A stretch of DNA of 8,884 nt from Caldisericaceae bacterium (GCA_026987225.1 JALSNB010000235.1:1-8884); one strand, 5' to 3'; positions 1 through 6,498 are shown, numbered from the stretch's first letter. Translations and numbers: made by a program. Notes: generated by a model not told the origin, from the letters alone.

Positions 1-59
1 TTTTGTCAATGGAAACACGCAAAAATATATTGGCCGAAAATAAAAAAGTAGTAGAATGA
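1..59 (+). CDS. C-terminal end of an upstream gene (partial)
   Basis: An open frame entering from the left edge (first full codon at 3) gives 18 residues ending LAENKKVVE and stops with TGA at 57-59. The charged, Lys/Glu-rich tail and the 21-bp gap to the next ATG, which holds that gene's ribosome binding site, fit the end of a co-transcribed upstream gene. The other two plus frames also stop within 60 bases, so this assignment rests only on plausibility and spacing. No family can be recognised from so short a tail. Confidence 0.45.
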   Translation, partial: LSMETRKNILAENKKVVE

Positions 60-80
60 CAGTTTGGAAGGGAGGTATAA

Positions 81-926
81 ATGAAGGCAATCATTGTTCA
101 CGGTGGCGCAGGAAAAGTGCACACAAAAGAAGAAATACCGCCGCGTATTGAAACATGCAAAAAGGCGGCTTTAAGCGGGTTTGAAATACTGAAAAAAGGT
201 GAGACGTCTATTGATGCCGCAGTGGAAGCGGTAAAAATCTTTGAAGACAATCCCTTATTCAATGCGGGCAAAGGCTCTTACCTCACCGAAAAAGGCGAAG
301 TTGAAATGGATGCGGGTATTATGAACGGAAACACGTTGAAAATCGGTGCGGTAAGCGGCATAAAACACGTAAAAAATCCTATAGAGCTTGCAAGAGCCGT
401 AATGGAAAAGAGCAAGCATAACTTCCTCATAGGCGAAGGTGCCGAAGAGTTCGCACTGAAAAACAATCTTCCGCTCGTTCCGAACGAATACTTCATCACT
501 GAGCGCACGAAAAAGCTTTTTGCTGACAAGATACACGACACGGTAGGTGCCGTTGCGTTGGACGAGAAAGGGGTAATATCCGTTGCGGTTTCTACGGGCG
601 GGACGCCGATGAAAATGAGCGGTAGGGTAGGCGACTCCCCTCTCGTCGGGAGCGGTTTTTATGCAAATGAACGTTTCGGTGCGGTTGCAACGGGTATAGG
701 CGAAGACATCATGCGCGCAGTGCTTACGTTCAGAATTGCCCTTTATTTGGAAAAAGGAATTAACACAGCGATTAAAGAAGCAATAGCATACCTTACGAAA
801 ATAAACGGAAAAGCGGGCGTAATTGCACTGGACAAAAACGGAAATATTGCATTCGAATACAATACGGAAATGATGTTTTACGCATTTATGAAAGACGGAA
901 TGAGCGACCCCGAAGGCGGAATATGA
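81..926 (+). CDS. Isoaspartyl peptidase / plant-type L-asparaginase (Ntn hydrolase)
   Basis: The 281-aa product belongs to the asparaginase-2 family of N-terminal nucleophile hydrolases. These are made as a proenzyme that cuts itself before a Thr, which then becomes the nucleophile for hydrolysing L-asparagine or beta-aspartyl (isoaspartyl) dipeptides in the cytoplasm. Visible signatures are the N-terminal VHGGAG (residues 6-11), NPLFNAGKGS (57-66), the E-MDAGIM stretch around 75-81, and the autocleavage site HDTVGAVALD with predicted nucleophile Thr154. The substrate-binding segments STGG (171-174), GRVGDSP (181-187) and TGIGE (204-208) follow. The alpha chain would be residues 1-153 and the beta chain 154-281. 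The protein is somewhat shorter than the roughly 310-320 aa of well-studied members, mostly in the linker before the cleavage site. The start is fixed by a strong GGAGGT at 71-76. A frame ending at 59 suggests it belongs to an operon coming from the left. Substrate preference (asparagine or isoaspartyl peptide) cannot be read from sequence. Confidence 0.93.
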   Translation: MKAIIVHGGAGKVHTKEEIPPRIETCKKAALSGFEILKKGETSIDAAVEAVKIFEDNPLFNAGKGSYLTEKGEVEMDAGIMNGNTLKIGAVSGIKHVKNPIELARAVMEKSKHNFLIGEGAEEFALKNNLPLVPNEYFITERTKKLFADKIHDTVGAVALDEKGVISVAVSTGGTPMKMSGRVGDSPLVGSGFYANERFGAVATGIGEDIMRAVLTFRIALYLEKGINTAIKEAIAYLTKINGKAGVIALDKNGNIAFEYNTEMMFYAFMKDGMSDPEGGI

Positions 927-928
927 AC

Positions 929-956
929 TTGACTTGCAAACAAATGTTCGTATAAT
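929..956 (+). promoter_or_regulatory. lexA promoter with embedded SOS box
   Basis: A -35 TTGACT (929-934) and a perfect -10 TATAAT (951-956) are separated by 16 bp. The spacer holds CAAACAAATGTTCG (937-950), which matches the Gram-positive-type LexA operator CGAAC-RNRY-GTTCG at 13 of 14 positions (A instead of G at position 2). LexA bound here would block RNA polymerase directly, giving the usual negative autoregulation. The element begins three bases after the stop codon of the upstream gene. The -10 ends six bases before the lexA ATG. Confidence 0.85.
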
Positions 957-962
957 GAAGAT

Positions 963-1550
963 ATGAAAAAGCTTACGGAAAAACAGAAAAAAATTCTTGA
1001 CTACCTCCGTGAAGAGGAGATGAACGGCCACTTTCCCACTTACAGGGAAATTCAGAAACATTTCGGTTTTGCTTCGGTTGCAACGGTTTTTCAGCACATC
1101 AGGGCGCTCGAAAATGCAGGTGTTATAAAAAGAGAAGGAAAAGCACGCTCGATACGTGTAAACGGTGCCGCAGTAAACAAATTCCCGTTGCTTGGCAGCG
1201 TGCACGCAGGTATGCCCACACTTGCAGTGGAAGAGGTTGAGGGCTATTTGCCTTTGCCAATAGACACGAGAACCCACCCTCACGCATTCCTTTTGAGAGT
1301 TAAAGGGGACAGCATGATAAACGCCCATATAGAGGACGGAGATCTCGTTGTTGTCGATCCAGAGCAGCAGGTAAGAATAGGTGATATCTGCGTCGCTATC
1401 ATAGGAGAGGAAGCAACGGTGAAAAAATTGGAAAAACTGAAAAACGGCATCTACCTCGTGCCTGCGAACCCGAAATACAAACCGATATACATTACACGCG
1501 AAGTAAAAATAGTGGGAAAGGTTATCGGCCTCTGGAGGAGCAGGTTTTAA
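963..1550 (+). CDS. lexA: LexA SOS repressor
   Basis: A 195-aa LexA with the normal two-domain layout. The winged-helix DNA-binding domain covers about residues 1-66 (LTEKQKKILDYL, then PTYREIQKHFGFAS as the recognition region, ending in the wing around EGKARSIRV). The S24 self-cleavage domain covers about 75-195. The cleavage bond is Ala82-Gly83 in the HAGMP context. The catalytic dyad is Ser117 (KGDSM) and Lys154 (ATVKKL). All key residues are intact, so RecA-stimulated autocleavage should work. The ATG at 963 gives the canonical LexA N-terminus, and the in-frame codons upstream offer no other start before the TGA at 930-932. Unlike the other recognised genes here, it has no convincing Shine-Dalgarno: the six bases before the ATG are GAAGAT, directly after the -10 box, which implies a leaderless mRNA. 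An SOS box in the promoter predicts autoregulation. Confidence 0.96.
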   Translation: MKKLTEKQKKILDYLREEEMNGHFPTYREIQKHFGFASVATVFQHIRALENAGVIKREGKARSIRVNGAAVNKFPLLGSVHAGMPTLAVEEVEGYLPLPIDTRTHPHAFLLRVKGDSMINAHIEDGDLVVVDPEQQVRIGDICVAIIGEEATVKKLEKLKNGIYLVPANPKYKPIYITREVKIVGKVIGLWRSRF

Positions 1551-1563
1551 CAAACGGTAAAGG

Positions 1564-1591
1564 TTGACTATTTTCAAAGTTCGGTCATAAT
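1564..1591 (+). promoter_or_regulatory. Promoter of the GNAT-like gene
   Basis: TTGACT (1564-1569), a 16-bp spacer and CATAAT (1586-1591) form a sigma-A-type promoter with the same -35 hexamer and spacer length as the lexA promoter. The predicted start near 1598 leaves about 20 nt of leader containing AAAGGAG (1606-1612) before the ATG at 1619. I looked for an SOS box in the spacer and found none: CAAAGTTCG is present but lacks the 4-bp gap between half-sites. Confidence 0.65.
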
Positions 1592-1618
1592 ATCTTTAAA
1601 AAAACAAAGGAGATATTT

Positions 1619-2938
1619 ATGAGGGAGATATTTTTCGGAAATAACGATAAATACAAAGCGATTATTTATAAAAAAGAAGAAGTTGACGGGAAAGTTGTCC
1701 GTGCGTTCGTAGACGCCGGATTCAACGCAAGAGAGGGCGCTAACGAACAGAACTATTTAATCCTGCTCAGTGAGTTAAACGACGTGAACCCAAGCAAAAA
1801 CCCGTATTTCAATGCTTCCACAAAAACGCACAAATCGGATGCATATTTTATTATTGTCTTTGAAAACGGAAAACCTGTTGGCCGCAGCATAGCGCTTTAC
1901 GATCCGCTCTACAACGAAACTCATCTGCAATACGGACGTGCGCCTGTCGTATGGCTCGGCTGGCCGGAATTCAAAAACGAAGAAATCGGAGAGAAACTTC
2001 TCGAACTTATCGGGGAATGCGCAAAAGAACTAAAGAAAAAAGACTCATCGCTAAAATACGTAATAGGCCCGGGCAGGCCGAACGAGCAAGGAATAGTAGG
2101 GTTAAGAACGCACGGAAAATTTATCTATTTCATGGAACCGGATAACCCGCTCTGGTATAAAAACGTATTTGAAAAAGACGGGATAGAAATCGACGATTAC
2201 TGGACGGCATTGAGGTTTACGAAAAAAGATATAAAAGACTGGGAGCGGCTTCTGTCCACTTCACGCTCATTCTTTAAAAGAAATAGGAACGGAGACACTA
2301 AAATAGTGCGGCTCAACAAATTTTCCTTAAACAAATATTTGAAAGGCATTTACGACGTTTACAGAGACGCATGGGACAGCAAGGAGCACGTTCACGGAAG
2401 GGCTTTAACGAAACAAGAATTCGACTACATGGCAAGCGGCATTAAAATCCTCGTTCCACCATTATGGAACAACGTGTATGTTGCGGAAGATAAAAAAACA
2501 AACAGTATCATAGGAATCAGCATATCTTTACCGAATTTCAACGAAACGCTTGAAAAACTGAAAAGCAAAACAAGCGGTGAACGCATGAGAAAAGAAGTTT
2601 TCTTTTTGCTAAAGAACTTTCTGGGAATCGCCCGTTACAAAAGCGGAAGGATATTCATAGCAGGCGTTTTGCCGCAAATAAAAGGCCTGAAGCGTTCCAT
2701 TATCAGCGCAAAATTCGTCGCCGAAACGGTAGAAAACTTTCAGAAAAACGGCATAACGGATTTTTCGATGTCTCAACTTGCAGTGCCTAACAAGGACGTT
2801 ATAATTCCGCTTCTCATCGCACACGGCATCGACAAAAACGCCTTGAAAGATTACGATAAAAACGTTATTCCGGCAATAGAAAAGCTCTCCGAAGAAGGAA
2901 AAGCAAGCCTTGCCGCAGTTTACAGATACGAGATATAG
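1619..2938 (+). CDS. GNAT-superfamily acetyltransferase-like protein (YghO-like, diverged)
   Basis: This 439-aa protein resembles the uncharacterised GNAT-fold family that includes E. coli YghO. From memory, family members carry an NPYF segment, an RDG-PVGR-type strand, a GP-N-E-G motif, a YN-P-YY-like stretch, and a second half with an IYN-AW motif. Counterparts here are NPYFNAS (61-67), FENGKPVGRSIALYD (81-95), the WLGWPEF segment (112-118), IGPGRPNEQGIVGLR (149-163), NPLWYKNVFEKDGI (176-189), and IYDVYRDAWDS (244-254). IIGISISLPNFNETLEKLK (297-315) matches the family's GF-LP-N segment. Two GNAT-like halves are likely. The GP-N-E-G region is diverged, so acetyl-CoA binding is uncertain. No signal peptide is apparent, so the protein is probably cytoplasmic; the substrate is unknown. 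The start is set by AAAGGAG seven bases upstream. It has its own promoter and converges on the ArsA-like gene with 5 bp between the stop codons. Confidence 0.65.
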   Translation: MREIFFGNNDKYKAIIYKKEEVDGKVVRAFVDAGFNAREGANEQNYLILLSELNDVNPSKNPYFNASTKTHKSDAYFIIVFENGKPVGRSIALYDPLYNETHLQYGRAPVVWLGWPEFKNEEIGEKLLELIGECAKELKKKDSSLKYVIGPGRPNEQGIVGLRTHGKFIYFMEPDNPLWYKNVFEKDGIEIDDYWTALRFTKKDIKDWERLLSTSRSFFKRNRNGDTKIVRLNKFSLNKYLKGIYDVYRDAWDSKEHVHGRALTKQEFDYMASGIKILVPPLWNNVYVAEDKKTNSIIGISISLPNFNETLEKLKSKTSGERMRKEVFFLLKNFLGIARYKSGRIFIAGVLPQIKGLKRSIISAKFVAETVENFQKNGITDFSMSQLAVPNKDVIIPLLIAHGIDKNALKDYDKNVIPAIEKLSEEGKASLAAVYRYEI

Positions 2939-2943
2939 AAAAT

Positions 2944-3882
2944 TTAATCGCTAAAAATTATATCGGATATCTTTTTTATACTCTCAATCCCGTGCGCTTC
3001 TTCCTCGAGGAGAGGTATTTTAAACATTCTTCTCGGGGCAAACTCTTTTTCAATTTGCGCAACGTATTCCTTTTCTTTACGTGAGCGTGCCGAAGAATCG
3101 TTTGCAATTTTGTTTATAACGAGCGCCTCGATTTTTATATGCGTTTCCTCGAGTTCCTTTATCGAATCCCTCGTTATCTCTATCGGAAGCCTTTCCGGGT
3201 TCAGTACGAACATAAACAAAGTTTTTTTGTTATCCAAAAGTATCTGCCTTGCAAGCTCAAATTGGGATTTTCTTCTGTTCAAAATTTTTAAAACCGGATC
3301 GCTTTCAAGTTTTGCTTTTAATGTTTTGTCAGGATTCCTATCCGCATAATACTGCACCTTCATTGCATTAATCCTTGTTTTTATGAGGCGGTTGATCCAA
3401 TTGTTAAGCGCTTTGGGAAGTGCGAGCAAACGAAGCGTGTATCCGGACGGCGCAGTATCGAAAACGAACCTGTCGTATGCATTCTCCTTTTCAAAAAATC
3501 GCGTGATGATGTCAAAGAGTGCGAGTTCTTCCGCTCCGGGGGAATGATACGCAAGTTCTATTTGCTCCTGAATTTCATCTATAATTATAGGACTCAGAAT
3601 TTGCCTCGCTTCTTTTATAATGTTATCGATATATCTTTTGGATTCCTTCCGCACGTCGATTTCAACCGCATACAAATTTTTCTGCAGTTCTTTCTCCTTG
3701 GGGCCTATTTCCCTCTCGAATATATGCCCTATTGAATGCGCAGGATCAGTTGAAATGAGAAGCGTTTTATGCCCTCTTTCGCTGAGTCCCAAAGCAATTG
3801 ACGAACTTGTGGTGGTTTTTCCCACTCCGCCTTTTCCCGATAAAAATATAAATTTTCTGCCAAAAAACTCTTCGCTTACCAT
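2944..3882 (-). CDS. ArsA/Get3-family ATPase (Cys-free)
   Basis: A 312-aa P-loop ATPase of the ArsA/Get3 branch of the SIMIBI class. The deviant Walker A SGKGGVGKTT is at residues 15-24, with signature Lys17 and P-loop Lys22. Switch I is STDPAHS (44-50). The family signature DTAPSGYTLRLL is at 142-153 (DTAPTGHTLRLL in ArsA). A SPGAEEL segment (114-120) matches the region before the helical subdomain, and VINKIAND (255-262) is the adenine-recognition region. It is a single ATPase unit, so it should act as a homodimer. The protein contains no cysteine, so it lacks both the metalloid-binding Cys of arsenite-pump ArsA and the zinc CxxC of Get3. Together with the absence of any arsB or arsR nearby, this argues against arsenite transport. 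It is translationally coupled to the upstream 93-aa gene (TAATG, 1-base overlap) and has its own AGGAGAG site at 3888-3894. Its real role is unknown; handling of a membrane or small client protein is a possibility by analogy with Get3. Confidence 0.9.
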   Translation of the reverse strand: MVSEEFFGRKFIFLSGKGGVGKTTTSSSIALGLSERGHKTLLISTDPAHSIGHIFEREIGPKEKELQKNLYAVEIDVRKESKRYIDNIIKEARQILSPIIIDEIQEQIELAYHSPGAEELALFDIITRFFEKENAYDRFVFDTAPSGYTLRLLALPKALNNWINRLIKTRINAMKVQYYADRNPDKTLKAKLESDPVLKILNRRKSQFELARQILLDNKKTLFMFVLNPERLPIEITRDSIKELEETHIKIEALVINKIANDSSARSRKEKEYVAQIEKEFAPRRMFKIPLLEEEAHGIESIKKISDIIFSD

Positions 3883-4163
3883 TATGGCTCTCCTATCTCT
3901 CCCATTGCTTTTGCAAGAACACTTTTACGATCGCTCATTCTCTTTTCCCAACCGGGCAGTTCGTTACCAAAATACGGTATAAGCTCAATCGTATAGTAAG
4001 AAAGCGGATTGGGAATTCCGAGAAAATCACTGAAAATAACGATCATAAAATTGTCCTGCATCATATTTGCCGCAGCCTCTATCACTTCGGTGGAAGTATC
4101 AACCAACGCCCCTTTAAAAAAAAGCTTCAAATCGTTAAAAAATCGTTTGAAATCCATTTTCAT
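3882..4163 (-). CDS. Small Cys-free protein paired with the ArsA-like ATPase
   Basis: A 93-aa soluble-looking protein translated just ahead of the ATPase. A mostly helical amphipathic N-terminus (FKRFFNDLKLFFKGAL, 5-20) precedes a striking core, SDFLGIPNPLSYYTIELIPYF (45-65), followed by an acidic/aromatic stretch with GWEKRM (71-76). This core recalls small proteins found beside ArsA-like ATPases that have been named cory-CC-star after a terminal Cys-Cys pair. That match is from memory, and here the tail ends GEIGEP with no cysteine anywhere. The first ATG (4163) is chosen because GGAGAAGGT (4169-4177) is at a good distance; a second in-frame ATG two codons later (4157) is slightly far. The stop overlaps the ATPase start by one base, implying coupled, roughly equimolar synthesis and a physical partnership. 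The biochemical function is unknown. Confidence 0.82.
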   Translation of the reverse strand: MKMDFKRFFNDLKLFFKGALVDTSTEVIEAAANMMQDNFMIVIFSDFLGIPNPLSYYTIELIPYFGNELPGWEKRMSDRKSVLAKAMGEIGEP

Positions 4164-4182
4164 TTTTCACCTTCTCCGCCTC

Positions 4183-4191
4183 ATTATAGCA
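4183..4191 (-). promoter_or_regulatory. Extended -10 promoter of the small protein/ArsA-like operon
   Basis: On the minus strand TGCTATAAT forms a perfect extended -10 element (TG-N-TATAAT). No good -35 hexamer is seen at the expected distance, where the cstA terminator stem lies, which fits an extended -10 promoter. The predicted start near 4176 gives a leader of only about 13 nt that still contains AAGG. Confidence 0.6.
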
Positions 4192-4195
4192 CAAA

Positions 4196-4223
4196 TTAAA
4201 AGGGGCACATACGTGCCCCCTTT
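4196..4223 (-). terminator. Rho-independent terminator after cstA
   Basis: GGGGCAC (4202-4208) and GTGCCCC (4213-4219) form a perfect 7-bp GC-rich stem with a 4-base loop, extended by A/T pairs. On the minus strand the stem is followed by TTTTAATTT, a reasonable U-tract. It lies 22 bp beyond the cstA stop codon. It closes the transporter unit just before the promoter of the next minus-strand operon. Confidence 0.85.
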
Positions 4224-4245
4224 CTATATGAATAATGGAAGGCAA

Positions 4246-5886
4246 TTAAGCCTTGTTAGGCGCTTCTTGCTTATTAAGGTTTACAATCGAGATAATACCT
4301 TCGATGAATATCCAGATTGCAAGAATGATTTGGATGAATGCCGCCCAACCGATAATCGTTCCGAATCCCCACTTGAACATAAGGCTGAACAATGCCCAGA
4401 GCGTAATAATTGCCATAAATACGGCAGGAACGCCTGCTACGGCAGAGTATTTTCCTCTTCCCGTTTTCATGAGCCAGATCATTACAACAAACAAAACGAG
4501 TGCTGCAATAAGCTGGTTCGTTGCACCGAATACGGGCCACAACGCTTTCCACACGGGAAGCACTTTTCCGCTCTTAGGATCCGTGTATTTAATGAAAACA
4601 AGGATTGCGGGAAGAATAAGTGTAAGTGTTGTTGCAAGATATCTGTTCTTTATGCCTGTAAGTTCAGTAAATACGTATCTTGCAAGCCTCGTTCCGGTAT
4701 CAGTGGATGTAAGAACGAATGAAGAAAGCGCTAACATACCAAATGCGATACCGAGAGCCGTAGGCACACCGAGAATATGAACAAACGTGCCAATACCGTG
4801 TCCGTAAATCGCAGCCGCATTGTTCGAAAGAGCAGCTCTTCCGGCCTTTGTAAGAATCGCAACGGACGACATTGCGATAACAGCGACGATTCCTTCGAGA
4901 AGCATTGCCGCATAACCGACTTTCTGTGCATCGGTTTCTTTGTCAAGCTGTTTTGAAGTTGTACCAGAACCGACAAGTGAGTGGAAACCGGAAATGGAAC
5001 CGCATGCAATTACAACGAATAGCAACGGAACCATCGGCCCGATTGTCGAATGGTATCCAAGGAATGCAGGAGTCTGAATGGCGACACGTGAGCCACCGAA
5101 CAGAATTCCGAGACCGCCGCCAAGAACGGCACCGTAAAGCAAGAAACTCGAAAGGTAGTCTCTTGGCTGAAGAAGAATCCATACCGGAGTAACGGATGCA
5201 ATAAACACATATGCAAGAAGAACCCAGTCCCAAACAACAGGGGGAAGATTAATCGGAATCTTCTGCCCTAACCATACACTGAAGTAAACAAGAATTACGA
5301 ATATAAGGGTTGTGATACCCAAACTCTTTTTCTGCCTGTAAAGAAGAATACCGAAAATCAAAGCGAGAAGAATATAAATCAGAGCGGACATTGCGACTCC
5401 GCCACCGACCTTCTTCGCGTTGAACGTAATCTGTGCCACGTTAATGAACACAGCAACAACGTAAACAAGTGCAAGCCAGATAAATAGTCTGAACAGCCAG
5501 CCCGCTCTCTTTGTAATGTAATCGGAGCCAAGCTCTGCGATTGAACGTGCATGGTGCCTAATAGAAGCGACAAGTGCACTCATATCATGCACACCACCGA
5601 TGAAGATACTACCCACAACAATCCAGAGATATGCGGGAAGCCATCCCCATGCCATCGTTGCGGTGATAGGGCCTACAATCGGGCCTGCACCAGCAATTGA
5701 TGAAAAGTGGTGTCCCAAAAGAACCGGTGCCGGTGCCGGAACATAGTCCACACCGTCGGTCATCGTATGAGCGGGTGTGGGATTCTTATCGTCCAGCTTG
5801 TAAACCTTCTGAGAAAGGAAATTACCGTAAGTAAAATACGCAAGTGTAAAGATTACTGCCGCAATAATAAACAGAATTGCTAACAT
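4246..5886 (-). CDS. cstA: CstA-family transporter (carbon starvation protein A, probable pyruvate/peptide uptake)
   Basis: A 546-aa polytopic membrane protein with the family signature VLLGHHFSSIAGAGPIVGPI at residues 55-74, followed by a long series of hydrophobic segments to about residue 535. Family members CstA and BtsT of E. coli import pyruvate or peptides. This version is shorter than the roughly 700-aa enterobacterial forms and matches the short form common in Gram-positive bacteria. The first transmembrane helix is at 1-20, next to a short loop with KLDDKNPTPAHTMTDGVDY (30-48) before the signature. The start at 5886 is set by AGGAGGT (5893-5899), six bases away; another ATG at 5890 is out of frame and too close to it. 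The gene is last in a run of sensor kinase, LytTR regulator, 181-aa protein, then transporter, and is followed by a strong terminator. The neighbours point to pyruvate or a related carboxylate as cargo, by analogy with BtsSR/BtsT. No YbdD/YjiX-like small gene follows it. Confidence 0.94.
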   Translation of the reverse strand: MLAILFIIAAVIFTLAYFTYGNFLSQKVYKLDDKNPTPAHTMTDGVDYVPAPAPVLLGHHFSSIAGAGPIVGPITATMAWGWLPAYLWIVVGSIFIGGVHDMSALVASIRHHARSIAELGSDYITKRAGWLFRLFIWLALVYVVAVFINVAQITFNAKKVGGGVAMSALIYILLALIFGILLYRQKKSLGITTLIFVILVYFSVWLGQKIPINLPPVVWDWVLLAYVFIASVTPVWILLQPRDYLSSFLLYGAVLGGGLGILFGGSRVAIQTPAFLGYHSTIGPMVPLLFVVIACGSISGFHSLVGSGTTSKQLDKETDAQKVGYAAMLLEGIVAVIAMSSVAILTKAGRAALSNNAAAIYGHGIGTFVHILGVPTALGIAFGMLALSSFVLTSTDTGTRLARYVFTELTGIKNRYLATTLTLILPAILVFIKYTDPKSGKVLPVWKALWPVFGATNQLIAALVLFVVMIWLMKTGRGKYSAVAGVPAVFMAIITLWALFSLMFKWGFGTIIGWAAFIQIILAIWIFIEGIISIVNLNKQEAPNKA

Positions 5887-5942
5887 ACATTCACCTCCTT
5901 TGGAATTTTGTTACTGCCTTTTCTTGCACTTTTTCTAATCAC
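5880..5942 (-). CDS. Possible 20-codon leader ORF coupled to cstA
   Basis: A GTG at 5942 is preceded by GGGAGG (5948-5953) at a 5-base spacing, a strong ribosome binding site placed directly against the stop codon of the 181-aa gene. It opens a 20-codon frame that stops with TAG at 5880-5882, seven bases inside cstA. The peptide is basic (RKSARKGSNK, then PKEVNVC) with one terminal Cys and no membrane segment. Either it is a coupling or leader peptide that brings ribosomes to the cstA start, or the Shine-Dalgarno is a chance or relic sequence. No known family is recognised. Only the ribosome binding site and the stop/start overlap support it. Confidence 0.3.
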   Translation of the reverse strand: MIRKSARKGSNKIPKEVNVC

Positions 5943-5952
5943 TACCACCTCC

Positions 5953-6498
5953 CTATTTCTTTTTGTCTTTATCCTTGAAGTGTTTGGAAAACACGGATCT
6001 TGCAATCTCTTCCGCTCCTTTTGCATAGTAAACTTTGTCTTTGCTCCAGTCATAACCCAAAAGTGCAACATCATAAGAACCTTTCAGCCTAAATGCAATG
6101 GATTTTGTGAGAAATGCGTTTTGGAATGCGGCCGCACTTTCTTCGTCAATTTCCGGGGCCACAATAACCATTGCAATCACGGTAAGATAATGGTCCGGCA
6201 CAATTCTTAAGAGGTGTTTTCTGCCGACAGTTTTCAGCCATTCGAAATATTTTTTTACCGTATCCTTTGTCACGTTATCGATTTTCTTTATCAGTATGTG
6301 GGCAAACACATGATACATATAGACTTTGAGCATCGATATGATAAAATAATCTTCAACGGATTCTTTGTATTCCGCATAAAGATCAAACGTTTCGTCATCG
6401 ATCGGATAATCCCGCGTAACGTCATAGTAAGCGGAAAGCTTATCCTCCATCTCGTTAAGAAAAATTATATAATCGCTTTTGTTTATCTCCATTACCAT
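5953..6498 (-). CDS. Uncharacterised 181-aa protein between LytTR regulator and CstA
   Basis: A soluble-looking 181-aa protein without cysteine or signal peptide. The N-terminal half is acidic and probably helical (residues 1-70, rich in Asp/Glu/Tyr), with an amphipathic stretch at YFIISMLKVYMYHVFAHILI (51-70). The C-terminal half looks alpha/beta: IVPDHYLTVIAMVIVAPEID (99-118), then a KSIAFRLKGSYDVALLGYDW block (132-151) and KVYYAKGAEEIARSVF (155-170), ending in a Lys-rich tail. The pattern recalls uncharacterised clostridial proteins, perhaps the family labelled DUF8052, but that is from memory and weak. The start at 6498 is chosen because AGGAGG sits 7 bases upstream; an ATG two codons later is too far. 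It is the first gene after the LytTR operator and promoter, and cstA follows 66 bp downstream, so it is probably co-induced with the transporter. A role in transporter function or signalling is inferred from position only. Confidence 0.82.
   Translation of the reverse strand: MVMEINKSDYIIFLNEMEDKLSAYYDVTRDYPIDDETFDLYAEYKESVEDYFIISMLKVYMYHVFAHILIKKIDNVTKDTVKKYFEWLKTVGRKHLLRIVPDHYLTVIAMVIVAPEIDEESAAAFQNAFLTKSIAFRLKGSYDVALLGYDWSKDKVYYAKGAEEIARSVFSKHFKDKDKKK

Noticed and set aside
255..1577. Long minus-strand open frame (440 codons) opposite the asparaginase and lexA genes
   Set aside because: Both plus-strand genes are in the same frame, so one antisense frame stays open across them. The product is Cys- and Phe-rich with no domain, and no ribosome binding site supports it. 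The sense genes are unmistakable.
1570..1591. Possible second SOS box in the promoter of the GNAT-like gene
   Set aside because: CAAA and GTTCG are directly adjacent, without the 4-bp gap between half-sites, so it does not fit the LexA operator seen upstream of lexA.
1951..2145. 64-codon plus-strand frame giving a very basic, ribosomal-protein-like peptide
   Set aside because: It lies wholly inside the GNAT-like gene in another frame. The Arg/Lys richness is what a shifted reading of GAA/AAA-rich codons produces, and it has no ribosome binding site.
2944..3882. Arsenite efflux ATPase (arsA) assignment
   Set aside because: There are no cysteines for metalloid binding, only a single ATPase unit, and no ars genes nearby. 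I kept the family name but not the arsenic function.
4009..4722. 237-codon plus-strand frame across the cstA terminator
   Set aside because: It runs antisense through the 93-aa gene, a hairpin terminator and cstA, and has low-complexity charged/Cys-rich content. It is a shadow frame.
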